This document shows, in pieces, positions 8,461-18,245 of a stretch of DNA of 64,000 nt. Source of the DNA: Granulicella arctica (GTDB lineage Bacteria; Acidobacteriota; Terriglobia; Terriglobales; Acidobacteriaceae); NCBI RefSeq assembly GCF_025685605.1, contig NZ_JAGTUT010000001.1, positions 310,001-374,000 on the forward strand. The letters are read 5' to 3'. How positions within the stretch are numbered: the first letter of the stretch is position 1; each line of letters begins with the position of its first letter. A program made the translations under genes and the position numbers. The notes beneath the pieces were generated by a model. That model did no database searches. It was given only the letters and a program-made list of their open reading frames with translations, and was not told the origin of the DNA.

Positions 8461-9660
8461 ATGCCAAGGCGGACACGGTATCAGCAAGGAAGCGTGCAGT
8501 GCGAAAAACGGCGGAGTGGATCAGATGTTTGGGTCTTCCGCTGGTGGCAGTCAACATCTGATGGCGGCAGCAAACGCCGGAAGGCAATCGTCGGCACAAT
8601 CGCGGCATTGCCCACGGAAGCAGCAGCCCTCAGAGCGGCCCAGGCATTGCGCATCGACGCTAACCAAGAAACCCCGCAGACCGAAGGCGGGCCAAGTACG
8701 ATCGCAGAACTGGTCGCTCACTACCGGTTGAAAGAACTAGCTGGTGAAGATCAGGGACGCAAAGCGTTTTCAACGCGCGCTGCTTATGAGTGCTACCTCA
8801 AGACTTGGGTTCTGCCACGCTGGGGAACACATCGTCTTGATCAGATAAAGCCAGTCGCAGTAGAAGAGTGGCTGGGTGGCATCAAGCGAGCGAGGGGAAC
8901 GAAAGCAAAGATTCGGAACCTTATGAGCGCTCTCTTCCATCACGCGATGCGGTACGAGTGGATTGAACGAAATCCGATCAAGCTCGTGCGCCAAAGTGCG
9001 AAGCGAGAGAAAGTTCCTGACGTTCTGGAATTGCACGAACTCCAACTCCTCCTCAGCAAGCTGGCCGTCCGAGAGCGCACGTTAGCTTTACTCGACGCGG
9101 CAACCGGGCTGCGGGTCAGCGAACTCCTGGCGCTTCGTTGGGATGATGTTGACTTCAAGGGCTTGGAGATTCGGGTCACCGAATCGATCTGGCATCAGGT
9201 CGTGGGCGTCTGCAAGACGGAAGCATCAGCCAAGCCTGTCCCAATGGACGAGTATATGGCTGAAGATCTTCTGCGCTGGCGGCGCACAAGTCCATACCCG
9301 ATGGAGGGTGACTGGGTCTTTGCGAGTCCGCGCATGAAGGGCAAACAACCCTACTGGCCGGACAATCTCATGAAGCGGTATATCAGGCCGGTGGCACGCA
9401 AAGCCGGCATCACCAAGAACATCGGCTGGCACACTTTCCGCCACTCCTTCGGCACGTTGCTGAAGGCGAACGGGGAAGACGTGAAGACCGTACAGGAGCT
9501 CTTAAGGCATGCGAACAGCAGGATCACGCTTGACGTGTATACGCAGGCCGTGAACTCGCATAAACGAGCCGCACAGAGCAAGGTTGTTAGGATGATGGTG
9601 CCCGGCGTGGGTCAGAGAGAGGTTGAAACTGACTCGCTTTTGGTACCTCGGCGAGCGTAA
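8461..9660 (+). CDS. int: Tyrosine-type site-specific integrase
   Basis: A 399-residue recombinase that would insert and excise the island at the neighbouring tRNA-Asp. It has an AP2-like/SAM-like N-terminal DNA-binding part (RYQQGSVQCEKR near the start, core-binding domain about residues 80-180, LVAHYRLKELAGE to ERNPIKLVRQ) and a catalytic domain from about residue 195. The catalytic set is visible: Arg in TGLRVSELLALRW, the HxxR box in WHTFRHSFGTLL, the second His in LLRHANSRIT and the Tyr nucleophile in LDVYTQAV. It is complete, with an AGGAGA box before the ATG. The stop lies 70 bases from the 3' end of the tRNA-Asp gene, the standard place for an integrase that uses a tRNA 3' end as attB. 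The other end of the element is not in this window. Confidence 0.93.
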   Translation: MPRRTRYQQGSVQCEKRRSGSDVWVFRWWQSTSDGGSKRRKAIVGTIAALPTEAAALRAAQALRIDANQETPQTEGGPSTIAELVAHYRLKELAGEDQGRKAFSTRAAYECYLKTWVLPRWGTHRLDQIKPVAVEEWLGGIKRARGTKAKIRNLMSALFHHAMRYEWIERNPIKLVRQSAKREKVPDVLELHELQLLLSKLAVRERTLALLDAATGLRVSELLALRWDDVDFKGLEIRVTESIWHQVVGVCKTEASAKPVPMDEYMAEDLLRWRRTSPYPMEGDWVFASPRMKGKQPYWPDNLMKRYIRPVARKAGITKNIGWHTFRHSFGTLLKANGEDVKTVQELLRHANSRITLDVYTQAVNSHKRAAQSKVVRMMVPGVGQREVETDSLLVPRRA

Positions 9661-9730
9661 TGGACCCTAATCGGACCCGGATTTCATTGTCACTTGAGGT
9701 CCCATACGAAGCTAAGTGCTTTGCTTTGTA

Positions 9731-10130
<400 letters not shown>

Positions 10131-10301
10131 TTTCCTACTCTCATTCTCATACAGGCCAAAACTTCTAACTTTGCTGCAAAAAAGCCTCTAGAGGGCTAAC
10201 GCGGTCCCACCATGTACGATGCAACCCGAACGCGAAGGACGGCATTTCGGATCATTCCTGAAGTGATGTGATGGCATTTCGGAAGGATGCCCCTCCCCGC
10301 C

Positions 10302-10586
10302 GTAGAGCGGGCGCTAACTGACGTCGAAATTCGCAAGCCCAAGCCTAGAGCAGCCGCATATCGGATGACCGATGGACTCTGCCTGTTCCTGTAGGTGACC
10401 ACAACTGGCAGGAAACTTTGGCTGTACAAGTTCCGCTTTCATGGCGCCGGGAAACAGATGAGCTATGGCCAGTATCCTGATGTGCCACTGGTGAACGCGA
10501 GAGACCTCCATGATGAGGCTCGCCGCCTGTTGACCTCTGGTGTAGACCCGGCTGCCCTCAGCAACTCGATTAGCTCTATGCTCTGA
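10302..10586 (+). pseudogene. Decayed P4-type integrase, N-terminal part only
   Basis: The frame reads ALTDVEIRKPKPRAAAYRMT, DGLCLFL, a TAG at 10392-10394, then VTTTGRKLWLYKFRFHG, QMSYGQYPDVPLVNARDLHD and EARRLLTSGVDPAA. This is the DUF4102 (Arm DNA-binding) N-terminus of P4/phage-type integrases almost residue for residue, with one internal amber codon. Homology ends after about 85 residues; the core-binding and catalytic domains are absent. It lies just beyond the 3' end of tRNA-Val in the orientation expected for a tRNA-linked integrase, so it marks an old second element. Confidence 0.85.
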
Positions 10587-10987
10587 GTAGCCAACGGAAT
10601 GATATGAGAGATCTTCATTTCATCCTGATTGCGGGAATCTCCTAACGCTTAGCCTCCACGTCAAACTCCTCCCACCTAGTCCGACGTGCGGACAAAGGTT
10701 AGGCGATCGGCTTCATGGCGAGCCATGTGATCACCTTCCCCGATAGACCGCAGCTTACAAATATGCTCTCTATCTGGAACCCAGGGGGCGCGGATGATGC
10801 AGCGTTGGGCAAATCTTCTGGAGCAGAGATAGCGCAGCGGTAAGTCTACTTAACCAAGTGCTCTGCTGCCGCAGGAGCAGTATGTAACCGCAGCGCGAAA
10901 ACTGAAGGGCCTCGAGAAATATGAAGCAAGTTTACAAATCTTAGTTAAACCTGCACAAGGGGTGTTCACCGAATTACGATCGTGATC
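10587..10987. other. Gap, no gene supported
   Basis: Four hundred bases between the integrase remnant and the beta-roll protein. There is a short stretch near 10822-10870 with a tRNA-like D-arm (TAGCGCAGCGGTAAG) but no T-arm, so I do not call a tRNA. No coding potential is evident. It is probably leftover island sequence. Confidence 0.4.
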
Positions 10988-12367
10988 TCAGAAACTAGAT
11001 AGAGCGATTCGTCTGATTTGGTTCGTTGCCACACAGACATAGTGATAGTTCGCATCGTCCCAAAAAGATCCCGCAACACAGCTTTCTGAACTGCTTGCAG
11101 GGGTATGAAACGTTGTATAAAGGCGTCCTGACGAGTCCGCAACTGGGCCGGACAAAAACTGTAGTGTTCCATTAGTGTTGTTGACTCCAGCCCCGATCTG
11201 AGTGGCGTTGCTAACTCCTTCTGCCACTTGTGCTCCTTGACCTATCCCGATGTCATTTGATTCAGAGCCCGTAAGCAGAGATAGCGCCTGATTGCCAATC
11301 GCCGTATTATTGCTTCCATTTGTCACACTTAGGCCTGCACCAAATCCCACAAATGTGCTGCCGTCCCCCACGGTGTTCTTGCCCGCATTCTTCCCGATTG
11401 CCACCTCACCATCGCGTGCAGCCATAAATCCTGCGTTTTCACCAAGCAAAACAGCACCACTGATGTCCGCCCCATTCTGGGCTGCTGCATATCCAATAAC
11501 TATGTTGCCACTACCACTCGAGATATCATTACCTGCAAACAGACCAAAGAGATAATTCTCAGATCCGGACTTGAGAGAATAGCCCGCGTCAGCCATTACG
11601 ATGTTATGTGATCCGGAAGCAAGTTGTGGTGATGTTCCATAGCCGAAAACAACGTTGTTGTTTCCAGTAACCGTTCCGCCGGCAGCGGCAAGGCTACCTA
11701 CGAATGTGTTATATGCTCCCGTGCTCAGATGGTATGCCGCCGATGATCCGATAGCGACGTTTCCACTCGTCGGACTAGGATTTAGCACAGCGTTTGCACC
11801 GATAAAAACATTGTCATGGTAATCCCCTTCGAGTGGATAGCGAAAGACACTGGAACCTACAAAAACATTATCTTCAATGGTGTACGAAGAACCTTCTGCA
11901 CCGTCCCCCGCTCCTGCCCCTACTAACACGTTTTCAGATGAGGTCGATGAGTTGGTTGCAGAGTGCGTTCCTACAAACACGTCGGAAGACGAATTATGAT
12001 TATCCACTCCCGATTTTTGACCAATCATCACCGATCCCCCGCCTAAATTAGTTTCACCACCACAAGACAAAGAACCTATACATACCATGATCATGTCATC
12101 TGGACCACTCCCATTTCCGGTAATATTCGCACCAGCACCAGCACCGATGAGAACAGACTCGCGTTCAGTGGTGGCGCTTGACCCGGCGTATGAACCCAAA
12201 AAAACATTGCTCTGCCCTTCATAGGCGGCATCTGGCCCCCCCGTAATCAGACTAGCTCCCGCTTGATATCCACCGAGGTAATTATTAGGCGCCGAATTAG
12301 TTTGTTGACCTAAACTCACTAGGGAAAATAGATTTAGTGCAACTAACGATGTGAAATAGAGCTTCAT
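10988..12367 (-). CDS. Secreted YadA-head-like beta-roll repeat protein
   Basis: A 459-residue protein with a signal peptide (MKLYFTSLVALNLFSLVSLG) followed by about 350 residues of short imperfect repeats of the type N-x-x-[IVL]-x-G-x-x-A, for example GQSNVFLGSYAGSSA, TGNNNVVFGYGT, GSNNTAIGNQALS. This is the left-handed beta-roll pattern of YadA-like trimeric adhesin heads. There is no C-terminal four-strand membrane anchor; instead it ends with a compact tail (SSSESCVAGSFWDDANYHYV then CVATNQIRRIALSSF) with two cysteines. It is probably an exported surface or fibre protein, trimerising through the heads; the receptor is unknown. Codon use is AT-richer than that of the genes to either side and the gene lies in the segment behind the decayed integrase, so it may have been transferred. 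No operon partner is visible. Confidence 0.7.
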   Translation of the reverse strand: MKLYFTSLVALNLFSLVSLGQQTNSAPNNYLGGYQAGASLITGGPDAAYEGQSNVFLGSYAGSSATTERESVLIGAGAGANITGNGSGPDDMIMVCIGSLSCGGETNLGGGSVMIGQKSGVDNHNSSSDVFVGTHSATNSSTSSENVLVGAGAGDGAEGSSYTIEDNVFVGSSVFRYPLEGDYHDNVFIGANAVLNPSPTSGNVAIGSSAAYHLSTGAYNTFVGSLAAAGGTVTGNNNVVFGYGTSPQLASGSHNIVMADAGYSLKSGSENYLFGLFAGNDISSGSGNIVIGYAAAQNGADISGAVLLGENAGFMAARDGEVAIGKNAGKNTVGDGSTFVGFGAGLSVTNGSNNTAIGNQALSLLTGSESNDIGIGQGAQVAEGVSNATQIGAGVNNTNGTLQFLSGPVADSSGRLYTTFHTPASSSESCVAGSFWDDANYHYVCVATNQIRRIALSSF

Positions 12368-13522
12368 TGAGCTAACCCCATGGCCGTAGAAGTTATCAGT
12401 AAAATTACAGCAGAATGGGCGATCGGACTACTAACTGATGGTGAGAATAATATTCTCAATATCGCGCCGATAATATCACTGCAAAAGAGACTAGCAACGC
12501 TAAATCTGATCTTTACTAGGCATTTTTTGGCCGTCTTTGCGCCCTGTATCCCACGGCCATCCGCGGGAGTTACTGAATTTCAAAAATCTATCATGCTCAG
12601 GTTACTTAATTATTCCCAGAAGGCCAAGAAATGGCTACTTAGGTGTATGCATTTAGGAAGTAGATCCGCAGTTAACTTTCTATTCATGATGATTGCGCTC
12701 GAGAAGGTCATCATCGTTGCTCCAGAAAAGTAGACAACCTGCAAAGCCCCTTAAGAACTCTGGTCGCTAAGAAATCTGTGAGCCAACTTCTTATTCCATG
12801 GTCAGATTTCGCCACATACTACGTGGAAGCATGCTCCGCAGAGGAGCGGAGCGCCTTTCACAGGTATTCACAAAATTTACTTTCTGTTCGTTGTATATTT
12901 CATTTTGTGCGCGGCGAGCGAGCGTCCAGAACACGCATGCGTCTGACCGGTAGAATCTGCTGCACTTGCGGTCTTGTATGACCCATAGCAGAAGCCCGGA
13001 GAGCGCACCTGTGAGAAGCATCTAACGATGGTCGAATGCGAACTAATTGTGGACACCGCTAGTCATAGACTAAGGCGAGTAACAGTGACTTTTCAAAGCG
13101 AACTTCAATACAACGTTCAAGGCAAGTATTTTGCCGTCGAAGTCACCAATCCAATACAGGGTCACCCGGCCCCGATGGCCGCAACATCTCGAAGTTCATC
13201 GCTCAAATTAGCGAGATGAAAATCGAAGGACTGTGCGGATCGAAACTCTACGAGGAATAAGAACGACTATGCAAGCAAGTCTGCCCCCGACGGCGTTCTC
13301 AAAGCAATAGAACCCGGTAGTCTCATCGATCAGGTTTGCAAATGAGCACAACACCGCTCGGCATGTGGCTCTGGCAGCACACCATTTGGGTGTTCGACTA
13401 CCGTGACACCAAACAGAATGATGCCAGGCGATATGCTGCCACCGCTCTCGATAAGACGGGCGAGCTAATTCTACTCTTGGCCCTGAGTGCCTGGAGCCTC
13501 GCAGCCCGATTGTGTCGAGCTA
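12368..13522. other. AT-rich stretch of 1.15 kb without a recognisable gene
   Basis: No frame here resembles a known family. The longest are a plus frame at 12380-12733 (117 codons, uneven composition) and a plus frame at 13336-13551 (71 codons, with a hydrophobic stretch LILLLALSAWSLAARL) that overlaps the end of dnaE2. Neither has a convincing ribosome site. Base composition is lower in GC than either flank. It is probably degraded island DNA between the beta-roll gene and the mutasome operon. Confidence 0.45.
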
Positions 13523-16500
13523 TTAATGAAAGTCATGGGAATGTACTTTGAGAGCCTTGTCCGAAAGCGCCCATATCTTCATGGCCATGACATGAACCAC
13601 GTCATCTTCATTCTGGAGTAGTCCTTCGACAGCCAGAAACTTACTTCGTGTCACGACAAGCTTTTCCTTCTCAAACATGGCAGGTGTAACGATAATGCTC
13701 GATTGGCCGGTCTCGTCATCCATCGAAATGAATACGATTCCCTTGGCTGTTCCGGGCCGCTGCCGGGCGATGACGCAGCCCGCCGTTCGCACATAGGTGC
13801 CATGCCGAACGCCCGTCAGTTCCTTAGCGGTCAGAATACCTTCGCTCCTCAGATCGGCACGGCGATAGTACAACGGATGATGGTCTACGGTCAGGCCTGT
13901 CCCGGAGTAGTCTGCGACAAGCCGCTCCTCAACCGTCATCTGCTGAAGCGGCAGGCTCTCTGCGTCATCCAGAAGAACTTGGGTGCTCTGCCTCAGGAGT
14001 GGTCCTTCCAGCTTACCCGCTCGCTCTACCTGCCACAAAGCATCGCGCCTGTGCCCGATACCCTCCAGCTTATTCAGGGCTCCGATCCGGGCGAGCAAGG
14101 TCAGCTCTTTGCGATTCAGCACGAGTACACGTTGGGCCAGATCTTCAGCCGAAGCAAAGGGACCATCTCGCATGCGGGATGAGACGAGAGCCTCGCCCGA
14201 TTGCTTCCGCAGACCCTTTGCATAGCCCAGTCCCATACGAAGAGAGAGCGAGCCATCCGTTTCACGCTCGATGGCACAGGCCCATCCTGAGATCTGCACG
14301 TCTATGGGCTTAATGCGGAGGCCATGACGCTGTGCGTCCTTCACCAATACGGCAGGCATATAGAAGCCCATGGGTTGATTGTTTAGGATGGCGCACGTAA
14401 ACGCAGCAAGATACTTCACTTTGAAGTAGGCAGAAGCGTAAGCCAGGAGCGCAAAGCTCGCCGCATGCGACTCGGGGAAACCATATAGCGCAAACGAGCT
14501 AATGTTCTCGATGATCGTCTCCTGTGTCTTCGCGTCGATCTTGTTGACCGACATTCCGGCACGGAGTTTACGTTCCAGATTTTTCATCCGCTCCCAGGAT
14601 CGGCGCATACCAACAGCACGACGTAGCTCTTCCGCCTCTGCCCCGGAGAAGTTCGCCACGGTCATCGCGATGCGAAGTAACTGCTCCTGAAAGAGCGGCA
14701 CGCCCAACGTTCGCTTGAGGCATGATTCGAGCGATGGATGAGGGTAACTAATCTCCTCTTTCTTCTGCCTCCGCCGCATATAGGGATGCATCATCTTGCC
14801 GACGATAGGGCCCGGACGGATGATGGCGACCTGCACCACCAAGTCATAGAACTCCGTAGGAGCATTGCGCGGCAGCGAGGCCATCTGAGCGCGGCTTTCG
14901 ATCTGAAACATGCCTACTGTGTCGGCCTTTCGGAGGACCTTGTATACATCGTCATCCTCAGGCAGTTGCGCGAGATCGGGCGTGTCGCCATAGTGCTCAG
15001 GGATGAGTTCCATACAGTCCTTGAGAACAGCCATCATGCCAAGGCCGAGCAGATCTACCTTGATAATGTGCAGGTCGGCACAATCTTCCTTATCCCACTG
15101 AACCACCGTCCGGCCCGGCATGGAGGCGCGTTCGAGCGGCACCACCTGATTGAGCTGTCCTTGACAGATAACCATGCCGCCGGAGTGCTGTCCAAGATGG
15201 CGGGGAAGATCCTGAATTCGCATACAAAGCTCCAGGTACTTCACGATGCGCGGGTGCATCAGGTCAAAGCCCGCATTTTGGAAGGAGTGCGCCATCGTAT
15301 CGGTAGGTCCCTTCCACTCCCAGTTGCTGACGAGACTGGATAGCCTGCCAAGTGACTCCTGATCGAAGCCCAGTGCTTTGCCCACTTCACGAGCAGCAGA
15401 CTTGCCCCGGTATGTGATGACGTTGGCCGTCATCGCTGCACCCAGTTCTCCATAACGTCGGTAGACATACTGGATTGCCTGCTCGCGTTTGTCTTCGGAG
15501 GGGAGGTCGAGATCGATGTCTGGCCATTCGCCCCGGCTTTCACTCAGAAATCTTTCGAAGAGCAGGTCCATACCGACTGGATCAATCGCAGTAATTTCAA
15601 GCGCATAGCAGACTGCGGAGTTTGCCGCGCTGCCTCGACCTTGAATCAGGATATCGTTGCGTTTACAGAATTTTACGATGTCCCAGACAATGAGGAAGTA
15701 TCCGGCAAACCCCAAGCGAGCAATGAGAGCGAGTTCGTGCTCGACCTGCTTCTTTGCCCGTTCCATAAGATCGCGGTCGTTCTTAGGACCGTATCTGCTG
15801 GCGACACCCTCGATGACTCGCTTCCGAAGAAAGCTGTCCATACACTCATCCTCCGGCACAGGGTAGCGAGGAAACTCATAGCCAAGATCATCCAACTCGA
15901 ACCGCAACCGATTCGATAATTCAACGGTGTTCTCGATTGCATAAGGCATGTCACGAAAGAGCGCTGTCATCTCCGCTGAGCCTCTTACATAGCGGTGGTG
16001 GTTGAGAGTCAGCAACCGTCCGGCATGGTCGAGATCCGTGTGATGGCGAACCGCCGTGAAGAGATCCAGTACCTCCCTTTCATAGGCGGTAGCGTACCGT
16101 ACCCCGTTCGTTGCGAGGACCGGCAAGTTCATCGACCGCGCTATGTCCATTGCGGCAAGATTGCGCCACTCCTCCTCTCGGTCCTGATGGCGCTGCACTT
16201 CGACATACACACTCTCCCTGCCGAAGATGCGGACAAGCTGTTCTACAGTCTGCCTGCCGGCCTCTACGCCACCATGGACAAGAGCAGCCGCGAGTGGCCC
16301 CTCATCGCCCCCTGTGAGGCAGACAAGACCGGAGGCGTATTGCTGCACGTCCTCAAGCATGGCTGCGCCTTCGCACTTCTCCTGCTCACGCATCTTGAAC
16401 CTGGTCACCAACTGGCAGAGGTTCTGATAGCCGACACGGGATTCGCATAAGAGCGACAGGCGCGCAGGCTCAGGAAGGTGCTGATGAGGAAGCCATGCAT

Positions 16501-16741
16501 GAGGCGTGAGGCGTGCGCCGAGACATGCGACGGCAATCTCCGCTCCAACGTGTGCCCGTACACCGTTCCGCTTCGCACTTGTGTGGAACCGGGCTGCACC
16601 ATAGACACCATTACGATCAAGGAGAGCCATTGCGGGCATATTGAGGGCGACCGCTCGCCTGGCTAGTTCTTCGGGTTGTGAGGCTCCTTCAAGGAAACTG
16701 AAGGCACTCGTGGCATGTAGTTCGATATAGCGCTCAGTCAT
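13523..16741 (-). CDS. dnaE2: Error-prone DNA polymerase III alpha subunit DnaE2 (ImuC)
   Basis: A 1072-residue C-family polymerase that performs translesion synthesis with the ImuA-ImuB pair after DNA damage. The N-terminal PHP domain is visible (ELHATSAFSFLEGASQPEEL, RNGVYGAARFH). The palm carries PDIDLDLPSEDKREQAIQYV with the catalytic aspartates and GRGSAANSAVCYALEIT, followed by GQHSGGMVICQG and a helix-hairpin-helix/OB region at the end. The length is typical of DnaE2, shorter than the replicative DnaE1. The ATG lies inside the end of imuB (8-base overlap), which indicates translational coupling. It is the last gene of the imuA-imuB-dnaE2 operon. Confidence 0.95.
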   Translation of the reverse strand: MTERYIELHATSAFSFLEGASQPEELARRAVALNMPAMALLDRNGVYGAARFHTSAKRNGVRAHVGAEIAVACLGARLTPHAWLPHQHLPEPARLSLLCESRVGYQNLCQLVTRFKMREQEKCEGAAMLEDVQQYASGLVCLTGGDEGPLAAALVHGGVEAGRQTVEQLVRIFGRESVYVEVQRHQDREEEWRNLAAMDIARSMNLPVLATNGVRYATAYEREVLDLFTAVRHHTDLDHAGRLLTLNHHRYVRGSAEMTALFRDMPYAIENTVELSNRLRFELDDLGYEFPRYPVPEDECMDSFLRKRVIEGVASRYGPKNDRDLMERAKKQVEHELALIARLGFAGYFLIVWDIVKFCKRNDILIQGRGSAANSAVCYALEITAIDPVGMDLLFERFLSESRGEWPDIDLDLPSEDKREQAIQYVYRRYGELGAAMTANVITYRGKSAAREVGKALGFDQESLGRLSSLVSNWEWKGPTDTMAHSFQNAGFDLMHPRIVKYLELCMRIQDLPRHLGQHSGGMVICQGQLNQVVPLERASMPGRTVVQWDKEDCADLHIIKVDLLGLGMMAVLKDCMELIPEHYGDTPDLAQLPEDDDVYKVLRKADTVGMFQIESRAQMASLPRNAPTEFYDLVVQVAIIRPGPIVGKMMHPYMRRRQKKEEISYPHPSLESCLKRTLGVPLFQEQLLRIAMTVANFSGAEAEELRRAVGMRRSWERMKNLERKLRAGMSVNKIDAKTQETIIENISSFALYGFPESHAASFALLAYASAYFKVKYLAAFTCAILNNQPMGFYMPAVLVKDAQRHGLRIKPIDVQISGWACAIERETDGSLSLRMGLGYAKGLRKQSGEALVSSRMRDGPFASAEDLAQRVLVLNRKELTLLARIGALNKLEGIGHRRDALWQVERAGKLEGPLLRQSTQVLLDDAESLPLQQMTVEERLVADYSGTGLTVDHHPLYYRRADLRSEGILTAKELTGVRHGTYVRTAGCVIARQRPGTAKGIVFISMDDETGQSSIIVTPAMFEKEKLVVTRSKFLAVEGLLQNEDDVVHVMAMKIWALSDKALKVHSHDFH

Positions 16742-18245
16742 AGAGTGCCATCATCATCCAAGTACTCTGTCCTGGCTCGCGCATCATGCAGCCATAGAGC
16801 AACACTTCATCCTTCGAGCGAGCTACGATGTCCCACTGCTCCAGATCCCAGTGATCGCAGTTCCACCACGCGCCGCTTGCCGCCCACGGTCCATATGAAT
16901 GCTCGACTTCATATCCCTTGTGACGGAAGGTGAAGGTAACCGGGCGCTGCCCATAGATCGTTACGAATACAATCTCAGCGGGCCGGAGGATACGCATAGC
17001 AGAGGAGGTAAAGCTAAGGCTGGCCGAGGATGAGTGTTTATCTGTCACCCTGAATGGTTCTATCCCAAAGCTGTCTGCTTGGTGCGTGTCTCTTAGAACA
17101 GGACTTCCTACGTTGTCTTCACCCACGATGGCGCGGATGCGGGCGAGCGTTACATCCAGGCGCATTGGTTCAGGTAGCTGAGGGGAGAACAATCCTAGCT
17201 GCAGCTTGCTGGTGCTGCCCGGATCTGCTGAAAGGCTGAGTGAAAGGATAGCAGCAGGTGGAAGATGAGCCTCCAATTCAAGGTGAAGCAGTTTCAGCCA
17301 GAGTTGCCGGTCATTTGTAGGAAGCGCTGGCCGCACGGAACGGGTGTGCGATGATCCACCTTCAAGAGCAAGAGCGATCGTGACCGAGGCCAGTGCCAAC
17401 ACCCTTGCCGCCGCACGGATTATGAGCTGCTGAAGCATCATCCCGATGACAAAGAGCAAGGAATCCAACTGCTCAACAGGCGTGTCAAGCTCCATTCGCT
17501 CCTCTAGCAGGAACGCTTGCTCATGCGGAACGAAGAGCTGTGTCCGCTCTCCCCGTGCCAGTTTACGAAGGCGTTTTCCGTCCTGCCCCATGCGTGCGAT
17601 TAGCTCCTTTTCGGGGAGAAGAGCCAACATCCCCAGAGTATGAATACCCCAGTTCACAAAGGTTTCAGCATGATCCGCCGAGAGGTCCAGCACATCCAAG
17701 GGTAGGCTTGCGAGCGCAGCAACCTCCTGTCCAGGCTCAATGATGGTCACCGCAGATCGGTGGGAGCCGCGAGCGAGACACATCGAAGCGTGGACGTTTG
17801 TGCACACAGTCAGTGAAGCCGTGATACCCAGGTCTCGAACATGCCGTAAGAGATTCTGCCCCAACATCCGCGGCGCACCGAGTAGCTTCTCGGTGCCTGC
17901 AATGTCGACCACGCATACAAAAGATTTGGCGGTACTCCAATCTTCGATACGCGGGGAAAACATGCCCGCACATTCGAGGAGGGCAGCCCTGGTTGTCGCT
18001 TCTTCTTTTAGTGAACGAGCAATCGTCTCGATCGAAGCAAATGTTTCAATCTCAACCGTGGTCATGCCATAAGCTACGCCAAGCCCGCGAGCTTTGGCGT
18101 TGAGAGAGCACACATACTGCATCGGAGGTTCGCCTTCCATGACCACGAAAGGCTTGTCCCGCAGCTCGGGCCGTAGACGCAGAAGTCCCTGCGCAGGCAA
18201 CTCCCGCACATAGAGACACGCGTACAGTTCTGCACCCGTGGTCAT
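16734..18245 (-). CDS. imuB: ImuB, catalytically inactive Y-family polymerase homologue
   Basis: About 503 residues with the Y-family fold but not the catalytic acidic triad: the start is ELYACLYVRELPAQGLLRLR, where an active enzyme has a D-x-D-x-F motif, then KPFVVMEGEPPMQYVCSLNA. In known systems ImuB is the hub that binds the beta clamp and recruits DnaE2 and ImuA. I chose ATG at 18245 because it overlaps the imuA stop as ATGA; an upstream ATG at 18260 would add five residues. It overlaps dnaE2 by eight bases at the other end. A hydrophobic clamp-binding motif should exist but I could not place it with certainty. Confidence 0.9.
   Translation of the reverse strand: MTTGAELYACLYVRELPAQGLLRLRPELRDKPFVVMEGEPPMQYVCSLNAKARGLGVAYGMTTVEIETFASIETIARSLKEEATTRAALLECAGMFSPRIEDWSTAKSFVCVVDIAGTEKLLGAPRMLGQNLLRHVRDLGITASLTVCTNVHASMCLARGSHRSAVTIIEPGQEVAALASLPLDVLDLSADHAETFVNWGIHTLGMLALLPEKELIARMGQDGKRLRKLARGERTQLFVPHEQAFLLEERMELDTPVEQLDSLLFVIGMMLQQLIIRAAARVLALASVTIALALEGGSSHTRSVRPALPTNDRQLWLKLLHLELEAHLPPAAILSLSLSADPGSTSKLQLGLFSPQLPEPMRLDVTLARIRAIVGEDNVGSPVLRDTHQADSFGIEPFRVTDKHSSSASLSFTSSAMRILRPAEIVFVTIYGQRPVTFTFRHKGYEVEHSYGPWAASGAWWNCDHWDLEQWDIVARSKDEVLLYGCMMREPGQSTWMMMALYD

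Noticed and set aside
10822..10890. tRNA-like D-arm and a 6-bp closing stem near 10.82 kb
   Set aside because: No T-arm or T-loop consensus and no credible anticodon arm.
12380..12733. 117-codon plus-strand frame in the AT-rich gap
   Set aside because: No ribosome site, uneven composition and no recognisable motif; probably chance.
13336..13551. 71-codon plus-strand frame with a hydrophobic helix, overlapping the end of dnaE2
   Set aside because: Overlaps a conserved gene on the other strand and has no ribosome site or family.
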